A DNA stretch of 64,000 nt from Dyadobacter sp. CY345. Its GTDB lineage: Bacteria > Bacteroidota > Bacteroidia > Cytophagales > Spirosomataceae. Below the pieces are notes generated by a model. That model was not told where the DNA came from. It saw nothing but the letters and a program-made list of their open reading frames with translations, and did no database searches. The position numbers were made by a program, and so were the translations under genes. The DNA is taken from assembly GCF_021502725.1 (NCBI RefSeq), contig NZ_JAKFFS010000006.1:310001-374000 (forward strand), read 5' to 3'. How positions within the stretch are numbered: the stretch's first letter is position 1; every line of letters begins with the position of its first letter. Positions 16,247-24,976 of this stretch are shown here, piece by piece.

Positions 16247-17815
16247 ATGAAAAAGTATATAAAATCAATTCAAGTTTGGCCGGGAGTAATTTCATTGACA
16301 GGGAGTTTTTTTCTTGCAGTAACAATCTTTTCTTGCAGTAAATCAGTCAATGAACCTTCTGCGGCCATCAACATACCTTCAACGATTGACGCGAACGCAG
16401 GAAACTGGAAGACCATTGTTTTAGCTTCGTCAAATGAAATAGTCGTTGCTGAACCGAAATCAGAAACTTCCGCGGAATATTTGGCAGAAGTAAACAAACT
16501 TAAAGAAACCGCTGGTGCAGTAACATCCGCTCAGCGCGAGATTATTAACTACTGGGGAGCAGGCGCTTCATTTCGCTGGAACGAAATTGCACGAGAACTG
16601 GCTGCGCGTTACAACAACCCGCCTGCGCCGAATACTGAAGGCAAATATCCCGTTCCTGATGCTGCAAATCCACTCGCAGACCCGAAGTTTCCGTTCGCAA
16701 ATCCACCCTATACAGCAAGAGCACTTGCTTATCTTAGCGTTGCCCAGTATGACGCTTTGGTATCGGCATGGAACTATAAATTTAAGTACAATCGCAAGGC
16801 TCCCTCCAAGACAGATGCTTCTATAAAAGCGATCCTCCCGGTTTCTGATCTTCCTACCTATCCGTCAGAAGATGCTGTCGTGGCCGCTGCATCGTTCGAA
16901 ATTTTGAAAGCGATGTTTCCCGGTGAGGTTCCTTTCCTGGAAGCAAAACTGGCAGAACATAAAAACAGCCGTCTTTGGGCAGGTATGAATGTTGAAAGTG
17001 ACATCACTGCCGGCGACGCACTCGGGAAAGCTGTCGGACAAAAAATAATGGCACGTGCAAAAGCTGATGGTATGGGTGCAGCAAACAATCAGGCCAAAAC
17101 TCAGGAAATGATCGCAAATGCGGTAAAGTTGGGTATTGTTCAGACGTGGCAAAGTCAGGAGTTTCCTGCACGTCCGCCGATGCTTCCAACATATGGTTTC
17201 GTTCAGCCCTGGAATTTTAACTCTGCGACTGTTGTTGCCTTGCGCCCAAAAGCGCCGCCTGTAATTGATGGTCCGGAGTTCAAAGAAAACATGGACGAAT
17301 TACTTTCAATCGCAAAAAAACAAACGCGCGAACAAGCTCGTATTGCCAATTACTGGGCAGATGGCGTTGGTAGTTATACCCCTCCGGGACATTGGCATCG
17401 GAAGGCTGCGACTTTGGCACATGCAAATAATTTTAGCGAAGTCCGCACAGCGAGAACTTTCGCTTTGGTTGGAACAGCCATGCAGGACGCGGGTGTAGCA
17501 TGCTGGGATGCTAAATATTACTACTATTACCCAAGGCCTAATCAGATGAATCGCGCGGTGAAAACTTCTGTTGGACTTCCGAACTTTCCTTCGTATACAT
17601 CAGGCCACTCAATGTTCTCTGGCGCGGCAGCAGAAGTTCTTTCGCATATTTTCCCAAAAGATAAAGAGGAACTTGAAGCAATGGCGGTTGAAGCATCGGT
17701 TTCGAGAATTTATGGTCTAATCCACTATCGTTTTGACTGCGAAGAAGGACTGGTCACGGGTCATAAAGTTGGCAATTATGCCGTTCAGCGTGCATTGACC
17801 GATGGTGCAGAATAA
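16247..17815 (+). CDS. Vanadium-dependent haloperoxidase / PAP2-like lipoprotein
   Basis: 522 residues with a lipoprotein-like signal ('FFLAVTIFSC', about residue 30), so probably membrane-anchored outside the cytoplasm. The C-terminal half carries all three vanadate/phosphate-binding motifs of the haloperoxidase-PAP2 superfamily: K-x6-RP as 'KYYYYYPRP', the SGH motif in 'FPSYTSGHSMFSG', and S-R-x5-H as 'SRIYGLIH'. These bind vanadate in haloperoxidases or form the phosphohistidine site in PAP2 phosphatases. The length and second helical bundle favour the haloperoxidase-like type, but halide chemistry cannot be proven from sequence. Ends at a strong terminator. Confidence 0.88.
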   Translation: MKKYIKSIQVWPGVISLTGSFFLAVTIFSCSKSVNEPSAAINIPSTIDANAGNWKTIVLASSNEIVVAEPKSETSAEYLAEVNKLKETAGAVTSAQREIINYWGAGASFRWNEIARELAARYNNPPAPNTEGKYPVPDAANPLADPKFPFANPPYTARALAYLSVAQYDALVSAWNYKFKYNRKAPSKTDASIKAILPVSDLPTYPSEDAVVAAASFEILKAMFPGEVPFLEAKLAEHKNSRLWAGMNVESDITAGDALGKAVGQKIMARAKADGMGAANNQAKTQEMIANAVKLGIVQTWQSQEFPARPPMLPTYGFVQPWNFNSATVVALRPKAPPVIDGPEFKENMDELLSIAKKQTREQARIANYWADGVGSYTPPGHWHRKAATLAHANNFSEVRTARTFALVGTAMQDAGVACWDAKYYYYYPRPNQMNRAVKTSVGLPNFPSYTSGHSMFSGAAAEVLSHIFPKDKEELEAMAVEASVSRIYGLIHYRFDCEEGLVTGHKVGNYAVQRALTDGAE

Positions 17816-17836
17816 AACATGCTATTATTAGATATC

Positions 17837-17876
17837 AAAAACTGCCGGAGCCATAACAAACTCCGGCAGTTTTTTC
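17837..17876 (+). terminator. Intrinsic terminator of the haloperoxidase-like gene
   Basis: Bases 17837-17850 (AAAAACTGCCGGAG) pair perfectly with 17861-17874, followed by T residues. Confidence 0.9.
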
Positions 17877-17945
17877 TTTAAATCTTACCAACAAAATAGG
17901 GGCCTTTGAATTTTGGATTGTCATAGCACCAAAAACATCTGGGTC

Positions 17946-18590
17946 ATGAAAACACAACTTACTAAAATTACATTTCTGGCAATTATGCTAACCGCTTCGA
18001 GCGCTTTCGCTCAGCGAGTTCAGACAGTATTTAAGGGCCATGGTATTAACAGGTCAGGCGGATACGCAGCCATCTCAAACAAATTCACTACGATCAACGG
18101 TGATTATGCAAACATGCCCGAAATCTATGGAGGTTGGTTTGTAAACAGCAAGTTTTTGATTGGAGCAAGTCTTGCCGCAACGACAAATTACATACCTGCA
18201 CCTTACTCGTTCAATCAACCGACTGATCAGAAAATGACGTATCAATATGGACAATTTGGTCTTATGACTGAATATGTTTTTGCTTCCAATAAAGCGGTTC
18301 ACCTGGTAGCCAATATGACAACAGGCGCGGGATTTACGCTTCGTTACGATAGAAGAAATGATTGGGACGATTTTGATGATTTGGACGAATGGGAAGATGA
18401 CGACCAAAATGCAAACTGTTTCTTCGTGATGGAACCGGGTGTGCAATTGGAGATTAATCTTTTAAAGTGGATGAGATTTGCTCCCGGCGTTTCTTACCGA
18501 AAAACATTCGGTGCGAAAGGAGATGGATTGTCGGACTCAGATTTAAGTAACGTTTCTTATAATCTCACGTTAAAATTTGGAAGGTTTTAA
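17946..18590 (+). CDS. Predicted outer-membrane beta-barrel protein
   Basis: 214 residues from the ATG at 17946; a TTG at 17913 in frame would only add a non-signal extension. The signal peptide ends at 'ASSAFAQ'. The mature part is a small beta-barrel: 'GGWFVNSKFLIGASLAATTN', 'YGQFGLMTEYVF', and a final strand 'SYNLTLKFGRF' ending in Phe, the usual barrel-assembly C terminus. A very acidic loop (about residues 136-150, Asp/Glu/Trp) interrupts the barrel and is probably extracellular. It could bind cations. It is separated from the haloperoxidase-like gene by a terminator, so it is its own unit. Confidence 0.75.
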   Translation: MKTQLTKITFLAIMLTASSAFAQRVQTVFKGHGINRSGGYAAISNKFTTINGDYANMPEIYGGWFVNSKFLIGASLAATTNYIPAPYSFNQPTDQKMTYQYGQFGLMTEYVFASNKAVHLVANMTTGAGFTLRYDRRNDWDDFDDLDEWEDDDQNANCFFVMEPGVQLEINLLKWMRFAPGVSYRKTFGAKGDGLSDSDLSNVSYNLTLKFGRF

Positions 18591-18608
18591 ACTAATTTTA
18601 CCTCTAAC

Positions 18609-18656
18609 AAAAAAAATCGTCCCAAAGCTAAATACAGACTTGGGACGATTTTTTTT
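18609..18656. terminator. Bidirectional intrinsic terminator
   Basis: Bases 18609-18625 (A run plus ATCGTCCCAA) pair with 18640-18656. It lies between the convergent barrel gene (+) and the molybdenum hydroxylase gene (-). Confidence 0.88.
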
Positions 18657-18667
18657 TGCAATTTTTA

Positions 18668-20830
18668 CTACGCAAGATTACTGATATCAAAAGGAAGTTT
18701 CCGCATTCTTTTTCCTGTTGCAGCAAAAATTGCATTCCCCAAAGCAGGTGCAATCGGCGGCAGCCCTGGCTCTCCTACTCCACCCGGATTTGCGCCGCTG
18801 TCCACGATATGAATGTCCATTTTTGGCGTTTCATTCAGTCGCATAATATTGTATTGATGGTAATTACTTTGATCACAAACACCGTTCGTGAATGTAATAC
18901 CGTCTTTGATCGCAGCTGTTATACCCATAACGATATTCCCCTCAGTCTGGGCTTTTACGTTATCCGGATTGACATAATAACCGCAATCAATCACCGTCAC
19001 AACCTTATCAATGGTCACACCCAGATCTTTTTTTGTTACCGTTATGCACGTCGCAGAAATACTGTCAAAGGATTTAAATACGGCAATTCCTTTACCTTGT
19101 CCTTCGGAAAGTTTTTCTCCCCAGGCAGATTTTTCGGCAAGCGTTTCGAGCACCTTTTTAAAGCGGTCATCCTTAATCAACTCCATACGTGCTTTCAACG
19201 GATCTTTTCCGGCAAGATGCGCCAGCTCATCAATAAAACATTCCTGCCCCCAGCCAAAATTCGAAGCATAAACCGAGCGCCACCAAACAATTGGAATATC
19301 CGTTTTTACGTTTGTCCAACTGATTTTTGATGCAACCGGAAAACTGTATTTGTTATTATTCATACTGATTTCCTCACTCAACCATGGATCAGCTTCATCA
19401 GATTTCAAACCTTTAAAAACCTGACCAACAATAGATTCACCTATGGCATGGTGATGATAACCTGTTATATTTCCATTTTCCACAAAACCCTGCATATGGC
19501 TGAGCATACCAGGACGGTACGGCCCTTGTGAAATATCGTCCTCACGTGTCCAGATGACCTTCACAGGTTTTTTCAGCTCGCGGGAAAGATGGCAGGCTTC
19601 CAAAAGAAAATCGTGATACGCCTTTCTGCCAAATGCTCCACCAAGCAAAGTCACATTGATTTTGACTTTTTCAGGAGCTACTTTCAGGTATGCACAGACA
19701 TCTCTCAGTGCCCAGTCAGGCCCTTGCACTGGCGCCCAGATTTCAACCGAACCGTCATCTTTTACATGAACAATTGCATTTTCAGGCTCAATCGGCGCGT
19801 GTGCTAAAAATGGTGTTTCATAATTTGCTTCCAGTTTCTTTTCCGCAGCAGCATATTTAGCAGAAAAATCCCCTTTTTCTTCATAATTAATACCTTCCTT
19901 CTTAGCCGCTTGGTAGGTTTCAGCAAAGTACTTTTCGGTGCTGATCGTTTTTTCCAGATCGCCATTATCCCACTTCACATTCAGCGCCTTTTTCCCTTTC
20001 AGCGCTGCCCACCAGTTCGTTCCGATAACGGCTACCGCCTCCGAAGTCCTGTGTGGCATAGGTCTTTCCGTTTTTATAACTTTCAAGACACCTTTCACCT
20101 TTTTCGTTTCCGTGTCATCAATAGACACAACTTTTCCATGAAGCGAGGGCGAATGTAGAATACTGGCGTAGACCATTCCGGGTATATCAACGTCAAGGCC
20201 GTAAATTGCCTTACCCGTAACCCGCTCCGGAACATCAAGACGTTTGTTATATTTTCCAATGATTTTAAAATCTTTCGGATCTTTTAATTTCGGGTTTTTA
20301 GGCACTTCAAGTTTGGAAGCATCGTCTGCGAGTTCGCCATATCCTAGACTTTTTCCAGTAGGATTATGCACGATTGCGCCGTCTTTCGCAGAACATTCGC
20401 TTACCGGAACGTTCCAGCGTTTTGCCGCAGCTTCCGTTAACATTTCACGCGCGGCTGCCCCCGCCTTACGGATAGGTTCCCAAAGCGATCTTACGGAACT
20501 ACTCCCGCCGGAAGTCTGATTTCCATATTTATCCTTTCCGTCACTCTGAGCAATTTTAACCTGGTCGAGGCTTACTTCAAGTTCTTCCGCCAGCAGCGAT
20601 GGTACTGCCTGCGTAGATCCCTGGCCCATATCCGGACGAGGGTTGATGATCGTAATATTTCCGGCTGTATCAATCACGATGAACGGATTAATTTCCAGTT
20701 TTAAGATGGCCGGAATTATTTTCTTTACCGTCGCGTCTTTGGCAAAAGAGGATATGCCCAGCGCAAGTCCGAAGGATGTCAGGCCGGTCGTTTTGAGAAA
20801 GTCGCGGCGTGTTGCTTTTATATTTTCCAA
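18668..20830 (-). CDS. Molybdopterin-binding large subunit of a xanthine-oxidase-family enzyme (IorB-like)
   Basis: 720 residues with a Tat-like signal ('TRRDFLKTTGL'), so it is folded in the cytoplasm and probably exported. The body matches the isoquinoline 1-oxidoreductase beta subunit / aldehyde oxidase group: 'RPDMGQGSTQAVPSLLAEEL', 'TSGGSSSVRSLWEPIR', 'LLGGAFGRKAYHDFLLEA' (molybdopterin binding), and the catalytic Glu in 'GGVGEPGLPP'. It should hydroxylate or oxidise a small organic substrate; which one cannot be told. The small 2Fe-2S subunit gene lies 26 bases upstream in the same operon. No FAD subunit, cytochrome or XdhC-type maturation gene is adjacent. Confidence 0.9.
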   Translation of the reverse strand: MENIKATRRDFLKTTGLTSFGLALGISSFAKDATVKKIIPAILKLEINPFIVIDTAGNITIINPRPDMGQGSTQAVPSLLAEELEVSLDQVKIAQSDGKDKYGNQTSGGSSSVRSLWEPIRKAGAAAREMLTEAAAKRWNVPVSECSAKDGAIVHNPTGKSLGYGELADDASKLEVPKNPKLKDPKDFKIIGKYNKRLDVPERVTGKAIYGLDVDIPGMVYASILHSPSLHGKVVSIDDTETKKVKGVLKVIKTERPMPHRTSEAVAVIGTNWWAALKGKKALNVKWDNGDLEKTISTEKYFAETYQAAKKEGINYEEKGDFSAKYAAAEKKLEANYETPFLAHAPIEPENAIVHVKDDGSVEIWAPVQGPDWALRDVCAYLKVAPEKVKINVTLLGGAFGRKAYHDFLLEACHLSRELKKPVKVIWTREDDISQGPYRPGMLSHMQGFVENGNITGYHHHAIGESIVGQVFKGLKSDEADPWLSEEISMNNNKYSFPVASKISWTNVKTDIPIVWWRSVYASNFGWGQECFIDELAHLAGKDPLKARMELIKDDRFKKVLETLAEKSAWGEKLSEGQGKGIAVFKSFDSISATCITVTKKDLGVTIDKVVTVIDCGYYVNPDNVKAQTEGNIVMGITAAIKDGITFTNGVCDQSNYHQYNIMRLNETPKMDIHIVDSGANPGGVGEPGLPPIAPALGNAIFAATGKRMRKLPFDISNLA

Positions 20831-20856
20831 TTTTAATATCGCTTTGAGTGAAGGAA

Positions 20857-21348
20857 TTAATTCTTGCCAATACCTTTTTCAGATACTTTGATCGTATCAG
20901 CTGCACGGTGAATAGCTTTGCGGATGCGATCATACGTACCACAACGGCAAAGATTTCCGCTCATTGCCGAGTCGATATCCTCGTCTGTGGGAGTCGGCTT
21001 TTCTTTTAGCAACGCCACAGCAGACATAATCTGCCCTGACTGGCAATAACCGCATTGCGGCACTTGTTCTTCGATCCAGGCCTGTTGAATCGCGTGAAGT
21101 TTTCCGTCACCAATTCCCTCAATTGTTGTAATCTTCGTCGTTTTCGAGACACTCGAAATGGGTGTCTGGCATGAGCGGGCAGGCTGACCATCCAGATGAA
21201 CTGTGCAAGCGCCACAAAGCGCCATCCCGCATCCGAATTTGGTACCTTTCAGATCGGCAAAATCCCTCAATACCCACAAAAGTGGCATATCCGGTTCGAC
21301 ATCGACCCTGATTTTTTTGTTGTTTACTGTTAAGTTATAATTCGCCAT
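20857..21348 (-). CDS. 2Fe-2S small subunit of the xanthine-oxidase-family enzyme (IorA-like)
   Basis: 163 residues. The N-terminal plant-type ferredoxin domain holds four Cys in 'GTKFGCGMALCGACTVHLDG' and 'ARSCQTP'. The C-terminal helical domain holds the second 2Fe-2S cluster in 'PQCGYCQSGQIMSA' and 'MSGNLCRCGTYDRIRKAI'. All eight cluster ligands are present. It passes electrons from the molybdenum site in the large subunit to an unknown acceptor. No Tat signal of its own is seen, so it would be exported with the large subunit. First gene of the operon. Confidence 0.93.
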   Translation of the reverse strand: MANYNLTVNNKKIRVDVEPDMPLLWVLRDFADLKGTKFGCGMALCGACTVHLDGQPARSCQTPISSVSKTTKITTIEGIGDGKLHAIQQAWIEEQVPQCGYCQSGQIMSAVALLKEKPTPTDEDIDSAMSGNLCRCGTYDRIRKAIHRAADTIKVSEKGIGKN

Positions 21349-21653
21349 GGTGATATTGTTTCTATGCAGAAGAAGTATTAAAATTATAATAAAAAATTAG
21401 AAATTAAAAACATCTATTAAATACTTATAAACCAACATACTAGACACTTTTCAGTTATTACATCCGACTCATTTTTTTAGGATTATATCTTAATGAAAAC
21501 ATGTAATTCCGGAACCTTCCACAGGTTACCGCTGGTTAACCAAGATAAAACCTGATCAGAATTTAGAAATTGCGGTGAACGGTATGCCCTATCTGCTGAA
21601 CTTATTTCGATTTTAAAACCTGTTCTGGTTATTTCGATTAAAGCAATAAAATT
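21349..21653. other. Divergent intergenic region, 305 bases
   Basis: AT-rich spacer between the 2Fe-2S subunit gene (-) and the methionine aminopeptidase gene (+). It should hold both promoters, but I see no good TTTG/TAnnTTTG pair on either strand. No RNA gene, repeat or open frame with coding character was found. Confidence 0.5.
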
Positions 21654-22415
21654 ATGTCAATTACATCTGCCGCTGAATTATCAGGAATGCAAAAAATAAG
21701 TGAAGCCGTCGCAATCACTTTAAAACGAATGCGTGACTTCGCGCGGCCAGGCATGACCGCAAAAGAACTTGATGATTTTGGCGGAAAAATCCTGATCGAA
21801 ATGGGAGCAAAATCGGCTCCTCGTTTAACCTATGGTTTTCCAGGATGGACTTGTATCAGTGTTAATCATGAAGTGGCACATGGCATTCCGTCTGAAACAA
21901 AAATATTTAAAGAGGGCGATCTGATTAATATTGACGTCTCGGCAGAACTTGATGGCTTCTGGGCAGATAATGGCGGCTCATTCATTCTGGGCGAAGATAT
22001 CAATAATCATAAGGCGCTTGTTGATGCTTCAAAGGTAATTTTACAAAAGGCAATCAGCCGGATAAAGGGAGGCGTAAAAATTTCCGAAATAGGCCGGTTT
22101 ATTGAAATGGAAGCCAGAAAATCGGGTTTTAAAGTGATTAAAAATCTGGCTGGACATGGTGTTGGACGAAGCCTGCATGAAGACCCGCACGAGATCCTGA
22201 ATTGTTATGTCCATGACAACAAACAGCGTTTTAGAAAAAATTCGGTTGTGGCTATTGAAACCTTTATCTCAACGGCATCCACCTATGCAGATCATGGAAA
22301 AGACGGATGGACTATGACAGGAAACAAGGGTGGGTTCGTCGCCCAGCACGAGCATACGATAATTGTAACAGATGGCAAACCCGTTATTCTTACTTCTGCG
22401 AATGAGATTTATTGA
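21654..22415 (+). CDS. map: Type I methionine aminopeptidase
   Basis: 253 residues, the normal length for bacterial type I MetAP, which removes the initiator Met from nascent proteins. The five metal ligands are in place: Asp in 'INIDVSAELDG', Asp in 'WADNGGSF', His in 'AGHGVGRSLHEDPHE', Glu in 'AIETFIST' and Glu in 'AQHEHTIIV'. The second ligand motif is 'GFWADNGG' rather than the usual GYHGD-T, a change typical of accessory MetAP copies. The gene is not near ribosomal protein genes, where the housekeeping copy usually lies, so this may be a second paralogue. Confidence 0.88.
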   Translation: MSITSAAELSGMQKISEAVAITLKRMRDFARPGMTAKELDDFGGKILIEMGAKSAPRLTYGFPGWTCISVNHEVAHGIPSETKIFKEGDLINIDVSAELDGFWADNGGSFILGEDINNHKALVDASKVILQKAISRIKGGVKISEIGRFIEMEARKSGFKVIKNLAGHGVGRSLHEDPHEILNCYVHDNKQRFRKNSVVAIETFISTASTYADHGKDGWTMTGNKGGFVAQHEHTIIVTDGKPVILTSANEIY

Positions 22416-22428
22416 ATGAAATTAGATG

Positions 22429-22883
22429 TTAGAGACGCCTGTCTTTTTGATATTCTTCTATTGATAGAATTTGAACAAGATCGTAATAACGCGGGAATAA
22501 TGGATTAAGAACATAATTGTATTCCTGGGCATCACTGCACGTCTGACTTTAACGCCAATATATTTTCTTGTTTTGAAGAATTCATCGCCGAGCTGCTTCA
22601 AAACAAGATTTTCGGTAGCTCGCCAATCATCCGGCATTTCCCCGTCCGGCATTTCGTAAAATCTTGCAGAGTTCTCCACTTCGATCGTCATTACAAAAAG
22701 ATTGGGCGGTAGTTCCGTTTCATCCACATGCACCAATAATTCAAGCATTGCCAAAGCTCGACTTTCACTTGTGTATAGGGCAAAAATACCTTCACTATTC
22801 CATCGACCTCCTTCACTTGCTGCGCCTTGCCCGCTGAGATCCCGCGCCCTTTCTTTCTTTTTTGCGATTCGATATAAAATCAT
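22429..22883 (-). pseudogene. RES-domain toxin (NAD+ phosphorylase type) with a C-terminal frameshift
   Basis: The open frame from 22883 has RES-family features ('LYRIAKKKE', 'SEGGRWNSEGIFALYTSES', 'ALAMLELLVHV') but after 'AVMP' turns into unrelated sequence and stops at 22458. Moving one frame at the GGG run (22527-22529, CCC on the coding strand) restores 'QEYNYVLNPLFPRYYDL' and runs to a stop at 22429, giving about 151 residues, the normal RES length. So one C is missing relative to the expected CCCC. RES toxins degrade NAD+ and are held by a Xre/MbcA-type antitoxin, encoded 3 bases upstream. The site where I expect the conserved Ser (VPS) reads 'VRR', a possible second defect. Confidence 0.8.
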
Positions 22884-22886
22884 GTC

Positions 22887-23360
22887 TTAAGAATAAACGC
22901 CATCCTCGATTCTTCCTAAGATCTGACTGACCAACTTAATACCGGTTGGAGTATTCAAAAGATCAAAAGGTTTCTGTCCTTTCAAAGCTTTGTTTTCTTT
23001 GTGAAGCCACCTGTTTAGCCTTTCCGTATCTTCAAAGACAGCCAAACCTTTTGCTACGGTATTAGCAATTTCTACGGAGAGCGAGGAAACCAAATTTCCA
23101 AAAACTTCGTCCTTCTTCTTTCTTGTGAGCGTTTTGTACGATAGGTTTAACAATATCGCCATATCTCTCATCGGAATGTTCAAAACATTGGCAAGGTTTT
23201 CAACTGATGATTTTGGGATACCGGACGTTGCCGCAACCAAATAATCCAGGCCGGATACCGGTTTTTGTCCAATCGATTTTTCACCGCCCAATATCAGCCA
23301 GGTCATTTCATTGACCGAGATATTCCCCCTAAGTTCTTTTAAATTATTCATAAGAGACAT
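22887..23360 (-). CDS. Xre/MbcA/ParS-type antitoxin (DUF2384) paired with the RES toxin
   Basis: About 157 residues from the ATG at 23360; an earlier in-frame ATG at 23429 would overlap the upstream isomerase gene and add an atypical leader. The N-terminal half is helical and Xre-like ('IPMRDMAILLNLSYKTLTRKK', the recognition region). The C-terminal half is the toxin-binding DUF2384 domain: 'AKGLAVFEDTERLNRWLHKEN' followed by 'KPFDLLNTPTGIKLVSQILGRIEDG'. It would neutralise RES and repress the operon. The toxin gene starts three bases after its stop. Confidence 0.87.
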   Translation of the reverse strand: MSLMNNLKELRGNISVNEMTWLILGGEKSIGQKPVSGLDYLVAATSGIPKSSVENLANVLNIPMRDMAILLNLSYKTLTRKKKDEVFGNLVSSLSVEIANTVAKGLAVFEDTERLNRWLHKENKALKGQKPFDLLNTPTGIKLVSQILGRIEDGVYS

Positions 23361-23418
23361 TTTACCCAAAGATAAGAATAAAATGTCCACTTTACTAAGG
23401 TGGGTTTTAACAGAAACC

Positions 23419-24330
23419 TTATATCCCATCCGTTACCTTCATCATTTTTGCCAACCCTGTTTTTGCAACTACAAGAGCGTCTTGTGCATAATAATCCTTA
23501 TTAAACACTTCAAAAGAAAGAATAACCGGCCTTTCAGGATTTTTCAGCGAAGTAAGCAATCCTTTTAACGGCGCAACACCGTCGCCGGGGTATATCCTGT
23601 CAGCATCTGTTATGGCTTCACGCGGAGGAGTTTCGGGATAATCATTTATATGAAAAATTTCGATCAAAGGCTTTCCTACATCTTTGACACTGTCCATTCC
23701 GGACCCACCCTTATGTAAATGATAAACGTCCATCAAAACACGGGCTGACGGATGGTCTGACTCAACTGCTACGTACAATAGCTCGCCCACACGGCTCAGA
23801 TTTTTTGAAAATCCCCACAATTCAAGATGCGGAACAACTTTCGTCTGCTCGCCTAATTCAAGGATTTTCCGGTACCGTTCAGCTATTCTGGGAAGCTCCA
23901 ACGCCGCTCCGGTAGTTGCGCCCATTGGCGGTGCAGCTACTCTCGGACAACCAATTTCAGCCAGTTGATCCATTTCAAGTTTTAATTGTTCAAGCGCTTT
24001 TGAACGAGCGTTTTCGTCATCGACAATCCAGGTTGCAAAACCGATCACGTCTTCCACTTTCAGTCCAAGATCATCAATAATCCTTTTTGCTTCTTTTGTG
24101 GAATTGGTTTTCAAAAAATCCTGCAAAGTATTTACCCATATCTCCACAGATTTAAATCCAGCTTTTGCAGCCACTTCCAGCTCTTTTCTGAAGCCCAGCT
24201 TGTGGCCACGTAATGTGCTCATGTTCAGGGAATAGATAAAAGGTGCAGGCTTCGTCTTATTTATTTCCAAAGGAATAACTGCTGCCGAGGAGACAGCGAG
24301 AATGGAGGTAAATGATTCGCGGCGGTTCAT
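23419..24330 (-). CDS. Sugar phosphate isomerase/epimerase-like TIM barrel (AP endonuclease 2 fold), exported
   Basis: 303 residues. The N terminus 'MNRRESFTSILAVSSAAVIP' looks like a twin-arginine or other weak signal. The rest is the xylose-isomerase-like TIM barrel, with the metal ligands of the family: Glu in 'VPHLELWGF', Asp/His in 'VLMDVYHLHKGG', His in 'IFHINDYPE' and Glu in 'LSFEVFN'. 'RIYPGDGVAPL' is another family marker. Members isomerise or epimerise sugars or cyclitols; the substrate is unknown. The toxin-antitoxin pair follows 58 bases downstream on the same strand and may be read through from here. Confidence 0.85.
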   Translation of the reverse strand: MNRRESFTSILAVSSAAVIPLEINKTKPAPFIYSLNMSTLRGHKLGFRKELEVAAKAGFKSVEIWVNTLQDFLKTNSTKEAKRIIDDLGLKVEDVIGFATWIVDDENARSKALEQLKLEMDQLAEIGCPRVAAPPMGATTGAALELPRIAERYRKILELGEQTKVVPHLELWGFSKNLSRVGELLYVAVESDHPSARVLMDVYHLHKGGSGMDSVKDVGKPLIEIFHINDYPETPPREAITDADRIYPGDGVAPLKGLLTSLKNPERPVILSFEVFNKDYYAQDALVVAKTGLAKMMKVTDGI

Positions 24331-24457
24331 TGATGATTTTTTATAAAATGATGTTATTTGAATAAAAGAAACAGCATTCCATTTTTTACCGATTTTATTT
24401 GAAATTGATTGTAAATTAGAGTCTCAATGAAGCATTGTTATTATAACATTAACACCC

Positions 24458-24952
24458 ATGAATCCCACTGATTACACAGTCCCGGCAGACACACGTATCG
24501 GACATGTTCATCTAAAAGTTTCTAATCTTGAAAAAGCACTCGATTTTTATTGTGGACTATTGGGATTTGAATTGACCGCACGTTACGGGGATCAGGCTGC
24601 ATTTATTTCCGCAGGCGGTTACCATCATCATATTGGGTTAAATACCTGGTATAGCAAAGGCTTTCCACCAGCTAGCCGGGACGGCGTCGGGCTTTTTCAT
24701 ACGGCTATTTTGTATCCATCCAGAAAAGATCTTGCCCGGATTTACAAACGCCTTATTGATTCTCATTACCCGCTTAGCGGCGCCAGCGACCATGGAGTTT
24801 CTGAGGCTATATATTTGAATGATCCAGATAACAATGGAATTGAATTATACTGGGATCGCCCAAAAGAGCTTTGGCCAGTAGCGGAGGATGGTTCTTTGGA
24901 AATGTATACGCGCGTCCTGAATCTGAACGGGCTATTAACTGAATTGAACTGA
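24458..24952 (+). CDS. VOC-family protein (extradiol dioxygenase / glyoxalase-like)
   Basis: 164 residues. The first beta-alpha-beta module begins 'IGHVHLKVSNLEKALDFYCG', with the metal His in HVHL. A second His lies in 'HHIGLNTW'. The second module ends with 'DPDNNGIELYWDRP', which supplies the metal Glu. This matches CatE-like members of the vicinal oxygen chelate superfamily. The metal site looks intact, so an enzyme is likely, but substrates range from catechols to thiol adducts and the context does not settle it. It lies 24 bases upstream of the molybdoenzyme gene and is probably co-transcribed. Confidence 0.88.
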   Translation: MNPTDYTVPADTRIGHVHLKVSNLEKALDFYCGLLGFELTARYGDQAAFISAGGYHHHIGLNTWYSKGFPPASRDGVGLFHTAILYPSRKDLARIYKRLIDSHYPLSGASDHGVSEAIYLNDPDNNGIELYWDRPKELWPVAEDGSLEMYTRVLNLNGLLTELN

Positions 24953-24976
24953 TAAATCGACACAAACATATATCTC

